From positions 1-47,172 of the IMG/VR virus record IMGVR_UViG_3300047172_000014: a DNA stretch of 47,172 nucleotides, one strand, 5' to 3'. This DNA is from a virus. Positions 1 to 7,174 of this stretch are shown here, piece by piece. The stretch's first letter is position 1; each line of letters begins with the position of its first letter. The translations under genes and the position numbers were made by a program. The notes beneath the pieces are model-generated. The model saw only the letters and a list, made by a program, of their open reading frames with translations. It had not been told where the DNA came from and did not search any database.

Positions 1-127
1 CAATCTGCCTGAAACCGCTGAAAAGCTGCCTTTCTCCCTCGTTCTGGACACGAAGGAGAACATTAAGAAGGGCCAGGACGCCATTCGCGTCACTGTCCTT
101 CAATTGGATCTCGCGATCCATAACAAC
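1..127. repeat. Terminal redundancy of the contig, left copy
   Basis: Bases 1-127 are identical to 47046-47172. The reading frame that begins at 47035 continues through the join without a break, so the contig is circular or circularly permuted, about 47,045 bases long. A 127-base overlap is also a common assembler k-mer length, so it is more likely an assembly overlap than a biological direct terminal repeat. Confidence 0.95.
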
Positions 128-682
128 GCCCTCCAGTGTATGATGCATGCGGAAAAGCACGGCGACACGTCTCTAATGCGCCGCCTCCTGGTTGAGATAA
201 TTGACGCCAAAACCGGTTATCGGCGCCAGGGTCTCATCAATTGGATGAGGAAGTTCAGCCCAATGGAGCTTTCCGTCGACAATATCAATCTGTCCGGCAC
301 GCTGGAAAATGGTGCTCGTCGGCCGTTCCGCATCGAAGAGGCGCACAATACGCCTTTTTGGACCGACAGTGCCAACGCTGAGCGGGTGGCCAAGCCTGTG
401 TATCAGGACACGCTACTGTCCGGTGTCAATCGTGCCGTAAAAGCGATTATCGACGCCATTGACAACACCATCGACGGCAAGCCTATCGACACGGGGAAGC
501 CGTATTTCGACGGTATTCACGGCTCCAAGGTTGTGGATTTCGCCAGGCGTGTCCGCGAAATGGCGGAAGAAATTCCGCAAGACGCTACCATGATCGTGCG
601 TAAGGCCGCCAAGGATCGTGAACAGGCTCAGCGGATCATCGACGAAGAAGATTTCAAGATCGCCGGTACAAAAACTGCCTAA
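1..682 (+). CDS. Early protein of unknown function, 3' part of a gene that crosses the contig ends
   Basis: The frame is open from base 2. It joins the ATG at 47035 at the other end of the contig, giving a full protein of about 230 residues that starts MTKINLPETAEK. No signal peptide or membrane segment is visible; the protein is mixed alpha/beta with a charged C-terminal third. Its codons are GC-rich compared with the AT-rich genes from about 2900 on. The complete gene has an AAAGGG ribosome site near 47020. It is the first sizeable rightward gene after the candidate structured RNA and overlaps the KTSC gene at its 3' end. I do not recognise the family; its position suggests an early gene. 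Confidence 0.85.
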   Translation, partial: NLPETAEKLPFSLVLDTKENIKKGQDAIRVTVLQLDLAIHNNALQCMMHAEKHGDTSLMRRLLVEIIDAKTGYRRQGLINWMRKFSPMELSVDNINLSGTLENGARRPFRIEEAHNTPFWTDSANAERVAKPVYQDTLLSGVNRAVKAIIDAIDNTIDGKPIDTGKPYFDGIHGSKVVDFARRVREMAEEIPQDATMIVRKAAKDREQAQRIIDEEDFKIAGTKTA

Positions 683-941
683 CTCCACTAACTTTATCGA
701 ATGGCAACACGTTGACAGTTCAAATGTTCAACGTGTTGCCTATCATGAGCCGTCTCGCCGTTTGTGTGTGCAATTCCAGAATGGCTATCTGTACACGTAC
801 GACGACACGTCTTTCGACGAGTACCGAAATCTTGTCGGTGCTAATAGTGTTGGCAAATATCTTAACAGCGTCATAAAAGCGTTGCACCCTTGCCAGAGAT
901 TTTACAGTGAAGACGAACTTTTATCGTCTCTTTCTAGCTAA
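618..941 (+). CDS. KTSC-domain protein
   Basis: The protein is up to 107 residues. Its core, from about residue 32, reads VDSSNVQRVAYHEPSRRLCV and continues with the NGYLYTYDD and FDEYRNL strands typical of the KTSC domain, a small fold common in phages and plasmids and often annotated next to RNA-processing proteins. Its biochemical role is not established. The start is uncertain: GTG at 618 is the only conventional start upstream of the domain and costs a 65-base overlap with the previous gene. CTG at 675 would remove nearly all of that overlap. The GTG has an AAGGA only two bases upstream, which is too close to be ideal. Confidence 0.75.
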   Translation: MNRLSGSSTKKISRSPVQKLPNSTNFIEWQHVDSSNVQRVAYHEPSRRLCVQFQNGYLYTYDDTSFDEYRNLVGANSVGKYLNSVIKALHPCQRFYSEDELLSSLSS

Positions 942-975
942 ACGCTTAGCTTAACCGTAGCTAGCGGTTCTTTTG
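936..975 (+). terminator. Two consecutive hairpins, possible weak terminator
   Basis: AGCTAA (936-941) pairs with TTAGCT (946-951) around a four-base loop. AACCG (953-957) then pairs with CGGTT (965-969) and is followed by CTTTTG. The pair lies directly after the KTSC stop codon and before the next gene. The T tract is short, so attenuation or 3'-end protection is as likely as full termination. Confidence 0.45.
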
Positions 976-1033
976 TCCTAACCAATATATAAATTATTGG
1001 ATTGTCTATAACCTCATCAAAGGACTTCTAATC

Positions 1034-1360
1034 ATGGCCAAGCAAGTCAACTCCCAATCTACCAAAACCGCTCTCGTTTCGACGGACGAGGTTGCGAATG
1101 TAAACAACAAGAATCTGTTCGTGCTTGTTACCACGCGCGACGGTCAAACGCCCGACACCATCGTCGGTAGCCGAATCGTGGACATGTACCACTTCGGAAC
1201 GCGCAATTGGCTTCAGAACCATATGTGGTGGGCGACGCACAACGGTCACGTAGTGGTTCTCGAACTGGCCACGGCTGAAGAGATTCAGGATCATATCGCC
1301 GCCCTGACCGCTCAACTCGCCGCCAAGTTCAATTCTGTGCCCGTCGCCGCCGTCAACTAA
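1034..1360 (+). CDS. Early protein of unknown function, 108 aa
   Basis: ATG at 1034 follows an AAAGGA at 1018-1023. The protein starts MAKQVNSQSTKTALVSTDE and has a hydrophilic N-terminus, a central part with several aromatic and histidine residues (RNWLQNHMWWATHNGH), and an amphipathic C-terminal helix rich in Ala and Leu. Codons are GC-rich, as in the first gene. A reverse-strand frame covers most of the same bases, but it has no ribosome site and points against the local transcription. I do not recognise the family. Confidence 0.7.
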   Translation: MAKQVNSQSTKTALVSTDEVANVNNKNLFVLVTTRDGQTPDTIVGSRIVDMYHFGTRNWLQNHMWWATHNGHVVVLELATAEEIQDHIAALTAQLAAKFNSVPVAAVN

Positions 1361-1383
1361 GCCACTGAATCGACGTCTGATAT

Positions 1384-1468
1384 GGGGACGTGGCGAAATG
1401 GTATACGCAGCGGACTTAAAATCCGTTGGCCGCTGGCTGTGTGGGTTCGAGTCCCACCGTCCCTACCA
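1384..1468 (+). tRNA. tRNA-Leu, anticodon UAA
   Basis: The acceptor stem pairs GGGGACG (1384-1390) with CGTCCCT (1458-1464), with a G-U first pair. The D stem is GCG/CGC. The anticodon stem GCGGA/TCCGT encloses loop CTTAAAA with anticodon TAA at 1417-1419. There is a long variable arm as in class II tRNAs, and the T arm is GTGGG-TTCGAGT-CCCAC. The discriminator is A1465 and the CCA end is encoded at 1466-1468. A UAA leucine tRNA would help translate the AT-rich phage genes, which use TTA often. Confidence 0.95.
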
Positions 1469-1536
1469 TTGCTAAAACCTAATCAAATTCTAAAAAGGCT
1501 CAACTCCATTCAACAATTTGATTGGAAAGATTCCAA

Positions 1537-1620
1537 ATGTTTGATTTGTTTTGGTTAACACTGCTTTTCGTCGGTCTTTATGCTATCTACATGATATGGA
1601 GGACTAATTTCCGCAAATGA
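1537..1620 (+). CDS. Small single-span membrane protein, 27 aa
   Basis: ATG at 1537 opens a 27-residue frame: a hydrophobic stretch (FDLFWLTLLFVGLYAIYMIW) followed by a basic tail RTNFRK. A GGAAAG lies about 6-11 bases upstream, inside a small inverted repeat TTGGAA-AGA-TTCCAA next to the start. The stop overlaps the next start as ATGA, which supports translation. Its function is unknown; small membrane peptides like this are common in early phage regions. Confidence 0.55.
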   Translation: MFDLFWLTLLFVGLYAIYMIWRTNFRK

Positions 1621-1739
1621 ACATTTTCGCGCTTGATGAAAAACAGATTTATAGGTTGCATAGCATGTTGATCGGCTTAGGAAAACAAAACTCCACAAGT
1701 GGTCGTGCCGAATGGTGCTACGAATCAGATGGAGTTTAA
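1617..1739 (+). CDS. Small protein of unknown function, 40 aa
   Basis: The start overlaps the upstream stop as ATGA (1617-1620), and the 3' end overlaps the start of the next gene by 11 bases. The product starts MNIFALDEKQIYRLHSMLIG, an amphipathic, probably helical segment. No domain is recognisable. The chain of tight overlaps is the main evidence that it is real. Confidence 0.5.
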   Translation: MNIFALDEKQIYRLHSMLIGLGKQNSTSGRAEWCYESDGV

Positions 1740-1959
1740 GGTCAGTAAATACTTTGTGAACAATCTTTGGTCGGCTTATTTTGATCAATCTAAGAATTTA
1801 AAAACGTTTAAGGTTTTTGCTATGAATAAGAAGACAGCTAAAACTGTTATCATTCTAGAAGGTAAAAATTCTGATTTCACTCTTAACGAAATGAAACGCG
1901 CAAGAGATTTGACTTATCGTTTTGTTGACGTAATGAATATCGTCGAAACTAGTAAGTAA
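1729..1959 (+). CDS. Small protein of unknown function, 76 aa
   Basis: I chose ATG at 1729 (MEFKVSKYFVNNLWSAYFDQ) over the in-frame GTG at 1699, because it keeps only an 11-base overlap with the previous gene. The protein is basic with alternating beta and helical segments and ends VMNIVETSK. There is no membrane segment and no recognisable family. Confidence 0.6.
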   Translation: MEFKVSKYFVNNLWSAYFDQSKNLKTFKVFAMNKKTAKTVIILEGKNSDFTLNEMKRARDLTYRFVDVMNIVETSK

Positions 1960-1964
1960 ATTCG

Positions 1965-2075
1965 ATGATAATCTTTTGTACTGAAAACATTCCATATAGC
2001 CATTTTTTTGGTTTTAGCTACTACCCTACTGGAGACCCTCACAAACACTCTGTAACGTCAAAAAAGGGGGCTTAG
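1965..2075 (+). CDS. Small protein of unknown function, 36 aa
   Basis: This frame is too short for routine gene calling. ATG at 1965 follows the previous stop by five bases, and the stop TAG (2073-2075) ends one base before the next start. The product starts MIIFCTENIPYSHFFGFSYY. Near-perfect packing between neighbours is the main support; no domain is visible. Confidence 0.45.
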   Translation: MIIFCTENIPYSHFFGFSYYPTGDPHKHSVTSKKGA

Positions 2076-2076
2076 C

Positions 2077-2370
2077 GTGGCTTTCGACAGACAAATCTGT
2101 ATGTGTCCTATTGAAGTGGACGAAACAGAGATTTTTCCATATGCAAATAATATTGTCAAGTTTAAACAAAATACTGATTACGGAATTACACTAGTTAAGG
2201 CTGGTGTCTTTCCGTCAATCAGGAGTGCTTGGTCTTACGGCTACAAAGGAAATATTCCTGTTGGCTGGAGTGACATTGTTATAGCCAACATTAATATCTG
2301 TATTTATAACCCTCCTGAATTAAACGACAATAATAACAGTCCATGGTGGGGAACAGTGTACAGCCCTTAA
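2077..2370 (+). CDS. Protein of unknown function, 97 aa
   Basis: GTG at 2077 follows an AAAAAGGGGG ribosome site. The protein starts MAFDRQICMCPIEVDETEIF, has a probable beta-rich core with many Tyr and Trp residues, and an Asn-rich C-terminus ending SPWWGTVYSP. It is the last gene before the promoter at 2367. Its family is not recognised. Confidence 0.6.
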   Translation: MAFDRQICMCPIEVDETEIFPYANNIVKFKQNTDYGITLVKAGVFPSIRSAWSYGYKGNIPVGWSDIVIANINICIYNPPELNDNNNSPWWGTVYSP

Positions 2371-2394
2371 CAGAATTGGTTTTTATGATATAAT
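2367..2394 (+). promoter_or_regulatory. Sigma70-type promoter driving the accessory operon
   Basis: TTAACA (2367-2372), a 16-base spacer and a perfect TATAAT (2389-2394). The predicted start site lies at the first bases of a 26-base element that is repeated in inverted orientation at 14595-14620. The stretch from -10 to +1, TATAATATCTCTCATAAGG, closely resembles the strong late promoter read leftward at 45503 (TATAATATCTCTATAAGG), so this looks like one promoter family. Confidence 0.7.
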
Positions 2395-2401
2395 ATCTCT
2401 C

Positions 2402-2440
2402 ATAAGGTTGGTAAATAGGATAGTAAAAGAACACCCTGCC
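2402..2440 (+). repeat. Inverted repeat copy 1 in the 5' leader
   Basis: The first 26 bases, beginning ATAAGGTTGGTAAATAGGAT, match 14595-14620 perfectly in reverse complement. Similarity continues at lower identity to about 2440 (CACCCTGCC here, CACCCCGCC there). The copy begins where transcription from the 2367 promoter should start. In this copy GGTTGG (2406-2411) can pair with CCAGCC (2439-2444), so the leader may fold. It could be an operator or an RNA leader element. Confidence 0.8.
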
Positions 2441-2487
2441 AGCCACCCCAGTGCGTTGATGCAACATCATCTGCAATCAAAATCCAA

Positions 2488-2925
2488 ATGAAAGACAGGG
2501 AAATGGATAAAAAGCAGTTTGGCAGTAATGACACGCAATATCCGTTTGAAATGCGAAATCAATTGTGGCCGCTGTGTTGCGGTGCGCAAATCCTTTCAGG
2601 CTTCAAAGACGTCGGCAGGATGACTCATACAAATCTCGTTAATAAGATTAATGAGATTTGTACTGATTATGTTCCTGATCATCAGGTCTATATTGGCGAA
2701 AATATGAAGCCGACTGTCGTGTTTTTGACTTTGAATAGTGATCAGATGTCCAGTCAGAAGATCATCAAGGCTGTTCTCGAAGCTGGCTTTAAACTTTTTG
2801 CTTACGGAACTGACAGGAACCTTGATCAAGGTTTCTTTGTAAGAAACGAAAGCGGTAATTTCAAGATTGTTGCTGACACTGACGTTCCCATTAAGAAGGC
2901 TAATCCGGCTCATAAGGCTGCTTAA
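2488..2925 (+). CDS. Protein of unknown function, 145 aa, first gene of the accessory operon
   Basis: It is the first frame after the leader. The start could be ATG at 2488 or the in-frame ATG at 2503 (MDKKQFGSNDTQ), which is directly preceded by AGGGAA. The middle reads ILSGFKDVGRMTHTNLVNKI and the C-terminal half has an alpha/beta look, with PTVVFLTLNSDQ then IIKAVLEAGFKLFAYG. The sequence ends IKKANPAHKAA. The stop overlaps the next start as TAATG. No named domain is recognised. Confidence 0.65.
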   Translation: MKDREMDKKQFGSNDTQYPFEMRNQLWPLCCGAQILSGFKDVGRMTHTNLVNKINEICTDYVPDHQVYIGENMKPTVVFLTLNSDQMSSQKIIKAVLEAGFKLFAYGTDRNLDQGFFVRNESGNFKIVADTDVPIKKANPAHKAA

Positions 2926-3635
2926 TGGAGGAGTTACTTTTAAAAGTTACTGATTTTTGTTATAGAGGATTGATATTTAAGTGTTCTTTTGGTGTTCTTA
3001 ATAAAGAAAAGACTCTTTATAAAATTAATATTAATAAACCTTGTCATCTCGCTTTAACTTATTGTCAATATAATATATATGACACTCTAATAACTTCATA
3101 TCCTGCTGAAAGCGAACTCGACAAAGAATTCTTCAATTTTATGAAGAACACACTTTATCATAAATTTAAAGATCATTTCCATCTCAAGTATTATAACTCA
3201 AAACCGTATATTGAGGTGACAGATCTTGACAAAATTCCCGCAAATGTCCTTTACAACTTCTGTATAACGTCCAGATTCATAGTTGAGTTTCAAAAAGAAC
3301 TTAAAATTTGGGCGAAGTACAATGATACCGGTTTACATCAACTTGTGTCTTTCATGTGCATGGGTTCTAATGTTTGTCCAGTGACTGGAAAACTTAATCG
3401 GTTGTTTAATGAATATATAAACACCCATCACTGGCCATTCGATCAAAACTCCTGTCCTGCTGTAATTATGTCTGGTGGTTTAGTCTCAAACTTCAATACA
3501 TCGTTCAAATCAAAGCCTACTTCATGCACACCCTCAAATATAATTTGGGGTGATCAATATGCAGCTATGCGATGTTTAATTGGTAAAACACCGAAAGAAA
3601 TCAATGACGAATTTGCAATTCACGCGAAGGCTTGA
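2925..3635 (+). CDS. Protein of unknown function, 236 aa
   Basis: ATG at 2925 overlaps the previous stop (TAATG). The gene is AT-rich. The protein begins MEELLLKVTDFCYRGLIFKC and has many Cys, Tyr and Phe residues. Its C-terminal third contains CMGSNVCPVTGKLNRLFNEY and IIWGDQYAAMRCLIGKTPKE. Two short Cys pairs could bind metal, but the spacing fits no pattern I know. It precedes the class I amidotransferase with a TGATG overlap, so it probably belongs to the same pathway. Function unknown. Confidence 0.65.
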   Translation: MEELLLKVTDFCYRGLIFKCSFGVLNKEKTLYKININKPCHLALTYCQYNIYDTLITSYPAESELDKEFFNFMKNTLYHKFKDHFHLKYYNSKPYIEVTDLDKIPANVLYNFCITSRFIVEFQKELKIWAKYNDTGLHQLVSFMCMGSNVCPVTGKLNRLFNEYINTHHWPFDQNSCPAVIMSGGLVSNFNTSFKSKPTSCTPSNIIWGDQYAAMRCLIGKTPKEINDEFAIHAKA

Positions 3636-4306
3636 TGGAGCTTAAAACGTATTACAGCCACCTTTTTGATTACCCTAAAGGTGCGATGGAACACCTATTT
3701 TCAGAAGTTTATGGTCTAACTAGGGTTACAGATCCGAAAGATGCTCAAATCATCATCTGGAATGGTGGCGCTGACATCGGTACTGAGATTTATAATGCTC
3801 AGACAATTGTTCCAGGTGTGCCTTTCAAAATGTCAAGTCGTGACGAGGAAGAAATCGAGCTTTTTAATCGTTTTAAGAACTCTCCTGACATCCTCAAGCT
3901 CGGTATTTGTCGCGGTGCTCAGCTTCTTTGCTGTCTTAATGGTGGCAGACTTTGGCAAGATGTTAATAAGCACGGTTATGATCATGAAATGATTGATCTA
4001 ACAACTAATGAAGTTTTGACTGTTACATCTACACACCATCAACAAATGTATGTGGACCACTGCGAAAATGGAAAAATTATCGGCATAGCTAATTGCTCTA
4101 CTATAAAATATGGTTTTCCTATCGGTCGTTATAATGTTACAAATTCAGAAAAAATAAGTCGTGGAACTGACGTTGAAATTGTGTGGTACAAAGACACTAC
4201 CACTCTTTGCATTCAGGGACATCCTGAATACGTACCCAATTCTCGTTTTGCAGATTACACTTTTGAACTCATTGAAAGGTGTTGGAATGACAGACAGACT
4301 ACCTGA
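3635..4306 (+). CDS. Class I glutamine amidotransferase-like hydrolase (peptidase C26/PuuD type)
   Basis: The 223-residue protein matches the class I amidotransferase fold. The nucleophile elbow reads LGICRGAQLLCCLNGGRLWQ with Cys92, and the His-Glu part of the triad is in GHPEY (His196, Glu198). The context after the elbow (GGRLWQDVNKHG) resembles gamma-glutamyl-GABA hydrolases, which cleave gamma-glutamyl amides. In this operon it could release ammonia from glutamine or trim gamma-glutamyl-linked intermediates. I chose ATG at 3635 over the TTG at 3632 because TGATG is the local junction style. Activity is inferred from family; the substrate is unknown. Confidence 0.88.
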   Translation: MELKTYYSHLFDYPKGAMEHLFSEVYGLTRVTDPKDAQIIIWNGGADIGTEIYNAQTIVPGVPFKMSSRDEEEIELFNRFKNSPDILKLGICRGAQLLCCLNGGRLWQDVNKHGYDHEMIDLTTNEVLTVTSTHHQQMYVDHCENGKIIGIANCSTIKYGFPIGRYNVTNSEKISRGTDVEIVWYKDTTTLCIQGHPEYVPNSRFADYTFELIERCWNDRQTT

Positions 4307-4628
4307 AATAGGTGACACAGTTATAATTCGTGGTATTGTTATAGATGATAGATCGATTAAAACGAATTTTCCTGACAGCATCAAGATTGTTTGTTTAGAC
4401 GCTACGATTTCAGATGATTCAACTTTTTGGGTTAATCGTAAAAATATTATGGAAGTAATACCAAAGCCTTGGGAGCCTAAACCAGGCGATGTAGTTTTTC
4501 ACAAAGATTATTCAACACCTTATGTTTTAATTCATATTTTTCAACATTTTGCATTTATTATATCAAATACACCTAATGCCGTTCCTTATGTTGTGTTCAC
4601 TTCTGATTTAAGAAAAGAAAAGATTTAA
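4287..4628 (+). CDS. Protein of unknown function, 113 aa, in the amidoligase operon
   Basis: I chose ATG at 4287 (MTDRLPEIGDTVIIRGIVID) because AAAGGTG lies just upstream; it overlaps the previous gene by 20 bases. The frame extends further upstream, but only inside the amidotransferase gene. The pattern of short beta strands with Gly-Asp turns (IGDTVIIRG, KPGDVVFHKD) suggests a small beta-barrel. The stop overlaps the next start as TAATG, which ties it to the class II amidotransferase. No family is recognised. Confidence 0.7.
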   Translation: MTDRLPEIGDTVIIRGIVIDDRSIKTNFPDSIKIVCLDATISDDSTFWVNRKNIMEVIPKPWEPKPGDVVFHKDYSTPYVLIHIFQHFAFIISNTPNAVPYVVFTSDLRKEKI

Positions 4629-5695
4629 TGTGCGGCCTTATTGGTGCTGCTGGCACAATCACCGACGATGTTCGAAATGCTTTTACCGAACTTTTGTTGA
4701 TTGATGTTGTTCGCGGTCATCACTCAACTGGTGTTGCAGCCATCAAACGATTTGATAACAGCTTTGATGTACGTAAGGCGCCCATTGCATCACCAATCTT
4801 CATTGGAACCAGTCTTTATCAAGAATGGGTTCAAATGACAGATACCAAGGTTCTTATAGGCCACAATCGATACGCAACTGTTGGTGACAAGACTGTTGAG
4901 AATGCGCACCCGTTCGAATTTCCTGAACTAGTTGGTGCTCACAACGGCACCATTGACAAGTGGTCCCTGAAGAAGCTTCCGAATTATGCAAAGTTTGATA
5001 CAGACAGCCAAGCAATTTATGCCAATATCTCTGACACCAGTCTTAAAGAGACACTTTCGCATTTGACTGGTGCGTGGGCTTTGACTTGGTTCGACAAGAA
5101 GAACAACACAATAAATCTGATTCGCAACAAAGAACGTCCGCTTTTCTATGCATACTCAGAAGACCGCAAGACTCTTTTCTGGTCCAGCGAGTCGGACATG
5201 CTTGAGTGGATTACTACTCGACACAACTTCAAGCTTTACGGCGACGGAGTGTTCTCTTGTGAAGAAGATTTACATCATCGTTGGACAGTTCCTGAATTTG
5301 ACGAAGTGTTTGAGAAACCTGTTTGTTCAATGGTTGAAGGTTATAAATTCGAATCCATTGTGACTAAAAGTAGCAATAGCTACGGAGTCACATATCATTG
5401 TGACACCGGAACTTTAAATTCACTGCCTTTTAAGTCTCAAAACACTAATAAAACGGATAAAATTGACACGTCTAAATTTCGTCCGCCTTACAAAAACGCT
5501 TACAACAAGGTTCTTTCAAAGTCGGAGTTTATTAGTCTGGTCAATCACGGCTGTGTTTTTTGTGAGGATTGTAGTTCTGAGTGGGGCGACTTTATCTTTC
5601 CCTTGAAAGATGACCTAAGTGGTCGTAGTCTTTATATTTGTGAAGATTGTTATAATGACGACGACGTTTACGAACTCGTTAAGCAATCACTCTAG
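4628..5695 (+). CDS. Class II glutamine amidotransferase with a C-terminal cysteine cluster
   Basis: The 355-residue protein begins MCGLIGAAG, the N-terminal nucleophile class: after methionine removal Cys2 attacks glutamine and releases ammonia. The Ntn fold is supported by GHNRYATVGD and VGAHNGTID, the usual substrate-binding motifs. The last 50 residues carry Cys309, Cys312, Cys315, Cys338 and Cys341 (CVFCEDC and ICEDC), probably a zinc ribbon, which is unusual for this family. No synthase domain is fused, so ammonia would pass to a partner, most likely one of the ligases downstream. Function is strong by motif; the partner is inferred. Confidence 0.92.
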   Translation: MCGLIGAAGTITDDVRNAFTELLLIDVVRGHHSTGVAAIKRFDNSFDVRKAPIASPIFIGTSLYQEWVQMTDTKVLIGHNRYATVGDKTVENAHPFEFPELVGAHNGTIDKWSLKKLPNYAKFDTDSQAIYANISDTSLKETLSHLTGAWALTWFDKKNNTINLIRNKERPLFYAYSEDRKTLFWSSESDMLEWITTRHNFKLYGDGVFSCEEDLHHRWTVPEFDEVFEKPVCSMVEGYKFESIVTKSSNSYGVTYHCDTGTLNSLPFKSQNTNKTDKIDTSKFRPPYKNAYNKVLSKSEFISLVNHGCVFCEDCSSEWGDFIFPLKDDLSGRSLYICEDCYNDDDVYELVKQSL

Positions 5696-5710
5696 AAGGA
5701 ATGTAGAATA

Positions 5711-6535
5711 TTGAATATTATGATTGGAGCTGACCCTGAACTTTTTATGAAGCACCCCGACACCGGAGACTTTGTGTCTGCTCACGACCGGATTCCGGGA
5801 ACCAAAAAGGAACCACATAAGGTTCCATTCGGTGCAATCCAAGTAGACGGAACTGCTTTGGAGTTCAACATTGATCCGGCAAATTCCGCCGACGAATTTA
5901 CTCGGAACATCCTTAATGTTAAGGAAACAATTACAAACTATGTTCCCGGCTACAATGTTGTTGCTGAGCCTGTTGCCACTTTCAAACCGGACTATTTCGA
6001 CTGGGACATTCCCCCTATTGCCAAGGAGTTGGGATGCGACCCCGACTACAATGCGTACACTTTGATGGTCAATCCGCGACCCAATCCGGGAAATCGTCCA
6101 ATTCGTACTGGTGCGGGTCACATTCACATTGGCTGGACTGAAAATGAGGATGTTTTTGACGACAAGCACTTCGCTGTGGCGGCAAAAGTCGCCCGTCAAA
6201 TGGACTATTATTTAGGCATTCACAGCCTTTTGTGGGATTCCGACACTACTCGACGTAAACTGTATGGTCAAGCGGGTGCGTTCCGCCCGAAACCGTACGG
6301 AGTGGAGTACAGAACACTGTCCAATCGGTGGCTATCAGATCCTCATCTGATTCGTTGGGTCTACAATCAAGCTTTCTACGGCACTAAGATTGGTTTTATG
6401 TTCAATCTCTGGGCTGAAAATACCTGGGCTGAAACAGCCAAGAATATAATCAATAATAATCTTCTTGATTGGGAAAAGAGCTATCCGGCTCTTTCCAACT
6501 ACGCAAATTACGCGGAATCAATGGAGGTCGCATAG
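5711..6535 (+). CDS. Carboxylate-amine ligase, phiEco32-like COOH-NH2 ligase type 2
   Basis: The 274-residue protein contains GADPELF near the N-terminus, DGTALEFNID, the metal-binding-type strand GAGHIHIGW and VEYRTLSNRW. These are the landmarks of the glutamine-synthetase-fold amidoligases first noted in phiEco32-like phages. Such enzymes join a carboxylate to an amine using ATP. I favour the TTG at 5711, 10 bases after AAGGA (5696-5700); the in-frame ATG at 5720 is 19 bases away. It follows the class II amidotransferase by 15 bases. Substrates are unknown. Confidence 0.88.
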   Translation: MNIMIGADPELFMKHPDTGDFVSAHDRIPGTKKEPHKVPFGAIQVDGTALEFNIDPANSADEFTRNILNVKETITNYVPGYNVVAEPVATFKPDYFDWDIPPIAKELGCDPDYNAYTLMVNPRPNPGNRPIRTGAGHIHIGWTENEDVFDDKHFAVAAKVARQMDYYLGIHSLLWDSDTTRRKLYGQAGAFRPKPYGVEYRTLSNRWLSDPHLIRWVYNQAFYGTKIGFMFNLWAENTWAETAKNIINNNLLDWEKSYPALSNYANYAESMEVA

Positions 6536-6538
6536 TAA

Positions 6539-7174
6539 ATGGCACGTCTTAAATTAGGTTATGATAATATTACAGACGCTAGAAGCAAACTTGAAGGTAC
6601 ATATTGTTTATATCGGAATAAGGCTGTTTGTATTAGAATGATCTATCATACTGGAGGAGAAGAAAATCTTGACAATGGTGATTATATAGCTAAAGCTACT
6701 TACATTGAAAGTGGAAAATCGGCTATATTTCCTATAAATGATCCAGAGTTTAATTGCTCTGATTATAATCTTGGTTATTATAGTCGGAGTGGTAAAGCTG
6801 CTTGGTTTTTTAGATCTCCCGCTAAACAGTGGCAGCAAGGTTTAAAGACTAATCAACTGTCTTCTATTTCTAGTAAGTATGGTAAAGACGCTTTTGTAGT
6901 TAATATTAATGTAGGTCTGGCCCAAATGTTAGAGAATCGTTATGATTATATAGCACCTTCACTAGAGTTTCTTAAGTCTGGGGCACTAGAAACCGTTCCA
7001 TTTCATCGTAACTTTGCAATGAGTTATGAACCGATTCATGAAGACTATCTTCTTGAGTACAAAGGCGCTATCTTCGGGTTTACTAAAGATTTTGAAAACA
7101 TTGAAATAAAATCAGGTTTTCAACATCTTAGAGAGTCTTTAAACGAGGTTATTCGAATGAGGATGGCTGAATGA
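6539..7174 (+). CDS. Protein of unknown function, 211 aa, between two ligases
   Basis: ATG at 6539 follows a GGAGG about 11 bases upstream. The protein starts MARLKLGYDNITDARSKLEG, is soluble and rich in Tyr, Phe and Ser, and has an internal SGKAAWFFRSPAKQWQQGLK segment. The C-terminus is helical and charged (FQHLRESLNEVIRMRMAE). Its stop overlaps the next start (ATGATG). It is fixed between two amidoligases, so it may be an acceptor or accessory protein. No family is recognised. Confidence 0.7.
   Translation: MARLKLGYDNITDARSKLEGTYCLYRNKAVCIRMIYHTGGEENLDNGDYIAKATYIESGKSAIFPINDPEFNCSDYNLGYYSRSGKAAWFFRSPAKQWQQGLKTNQLSSISSKYGKDAFVVNINVGLAQMLENRYDYIAPSLEFLKSGALETVPFHRNFAMSYEPIHEDYLLEYKGAIFGFTKDFENIEIKSGFQHLRESLNEVIRMRMAE

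Noticed and set aside
1028-1315. 95-codon reverse-strand frame
   Set aside because: It covers the rightward gene at 1034-1360, which has a ribosome site; no leftward genes occur in this block.
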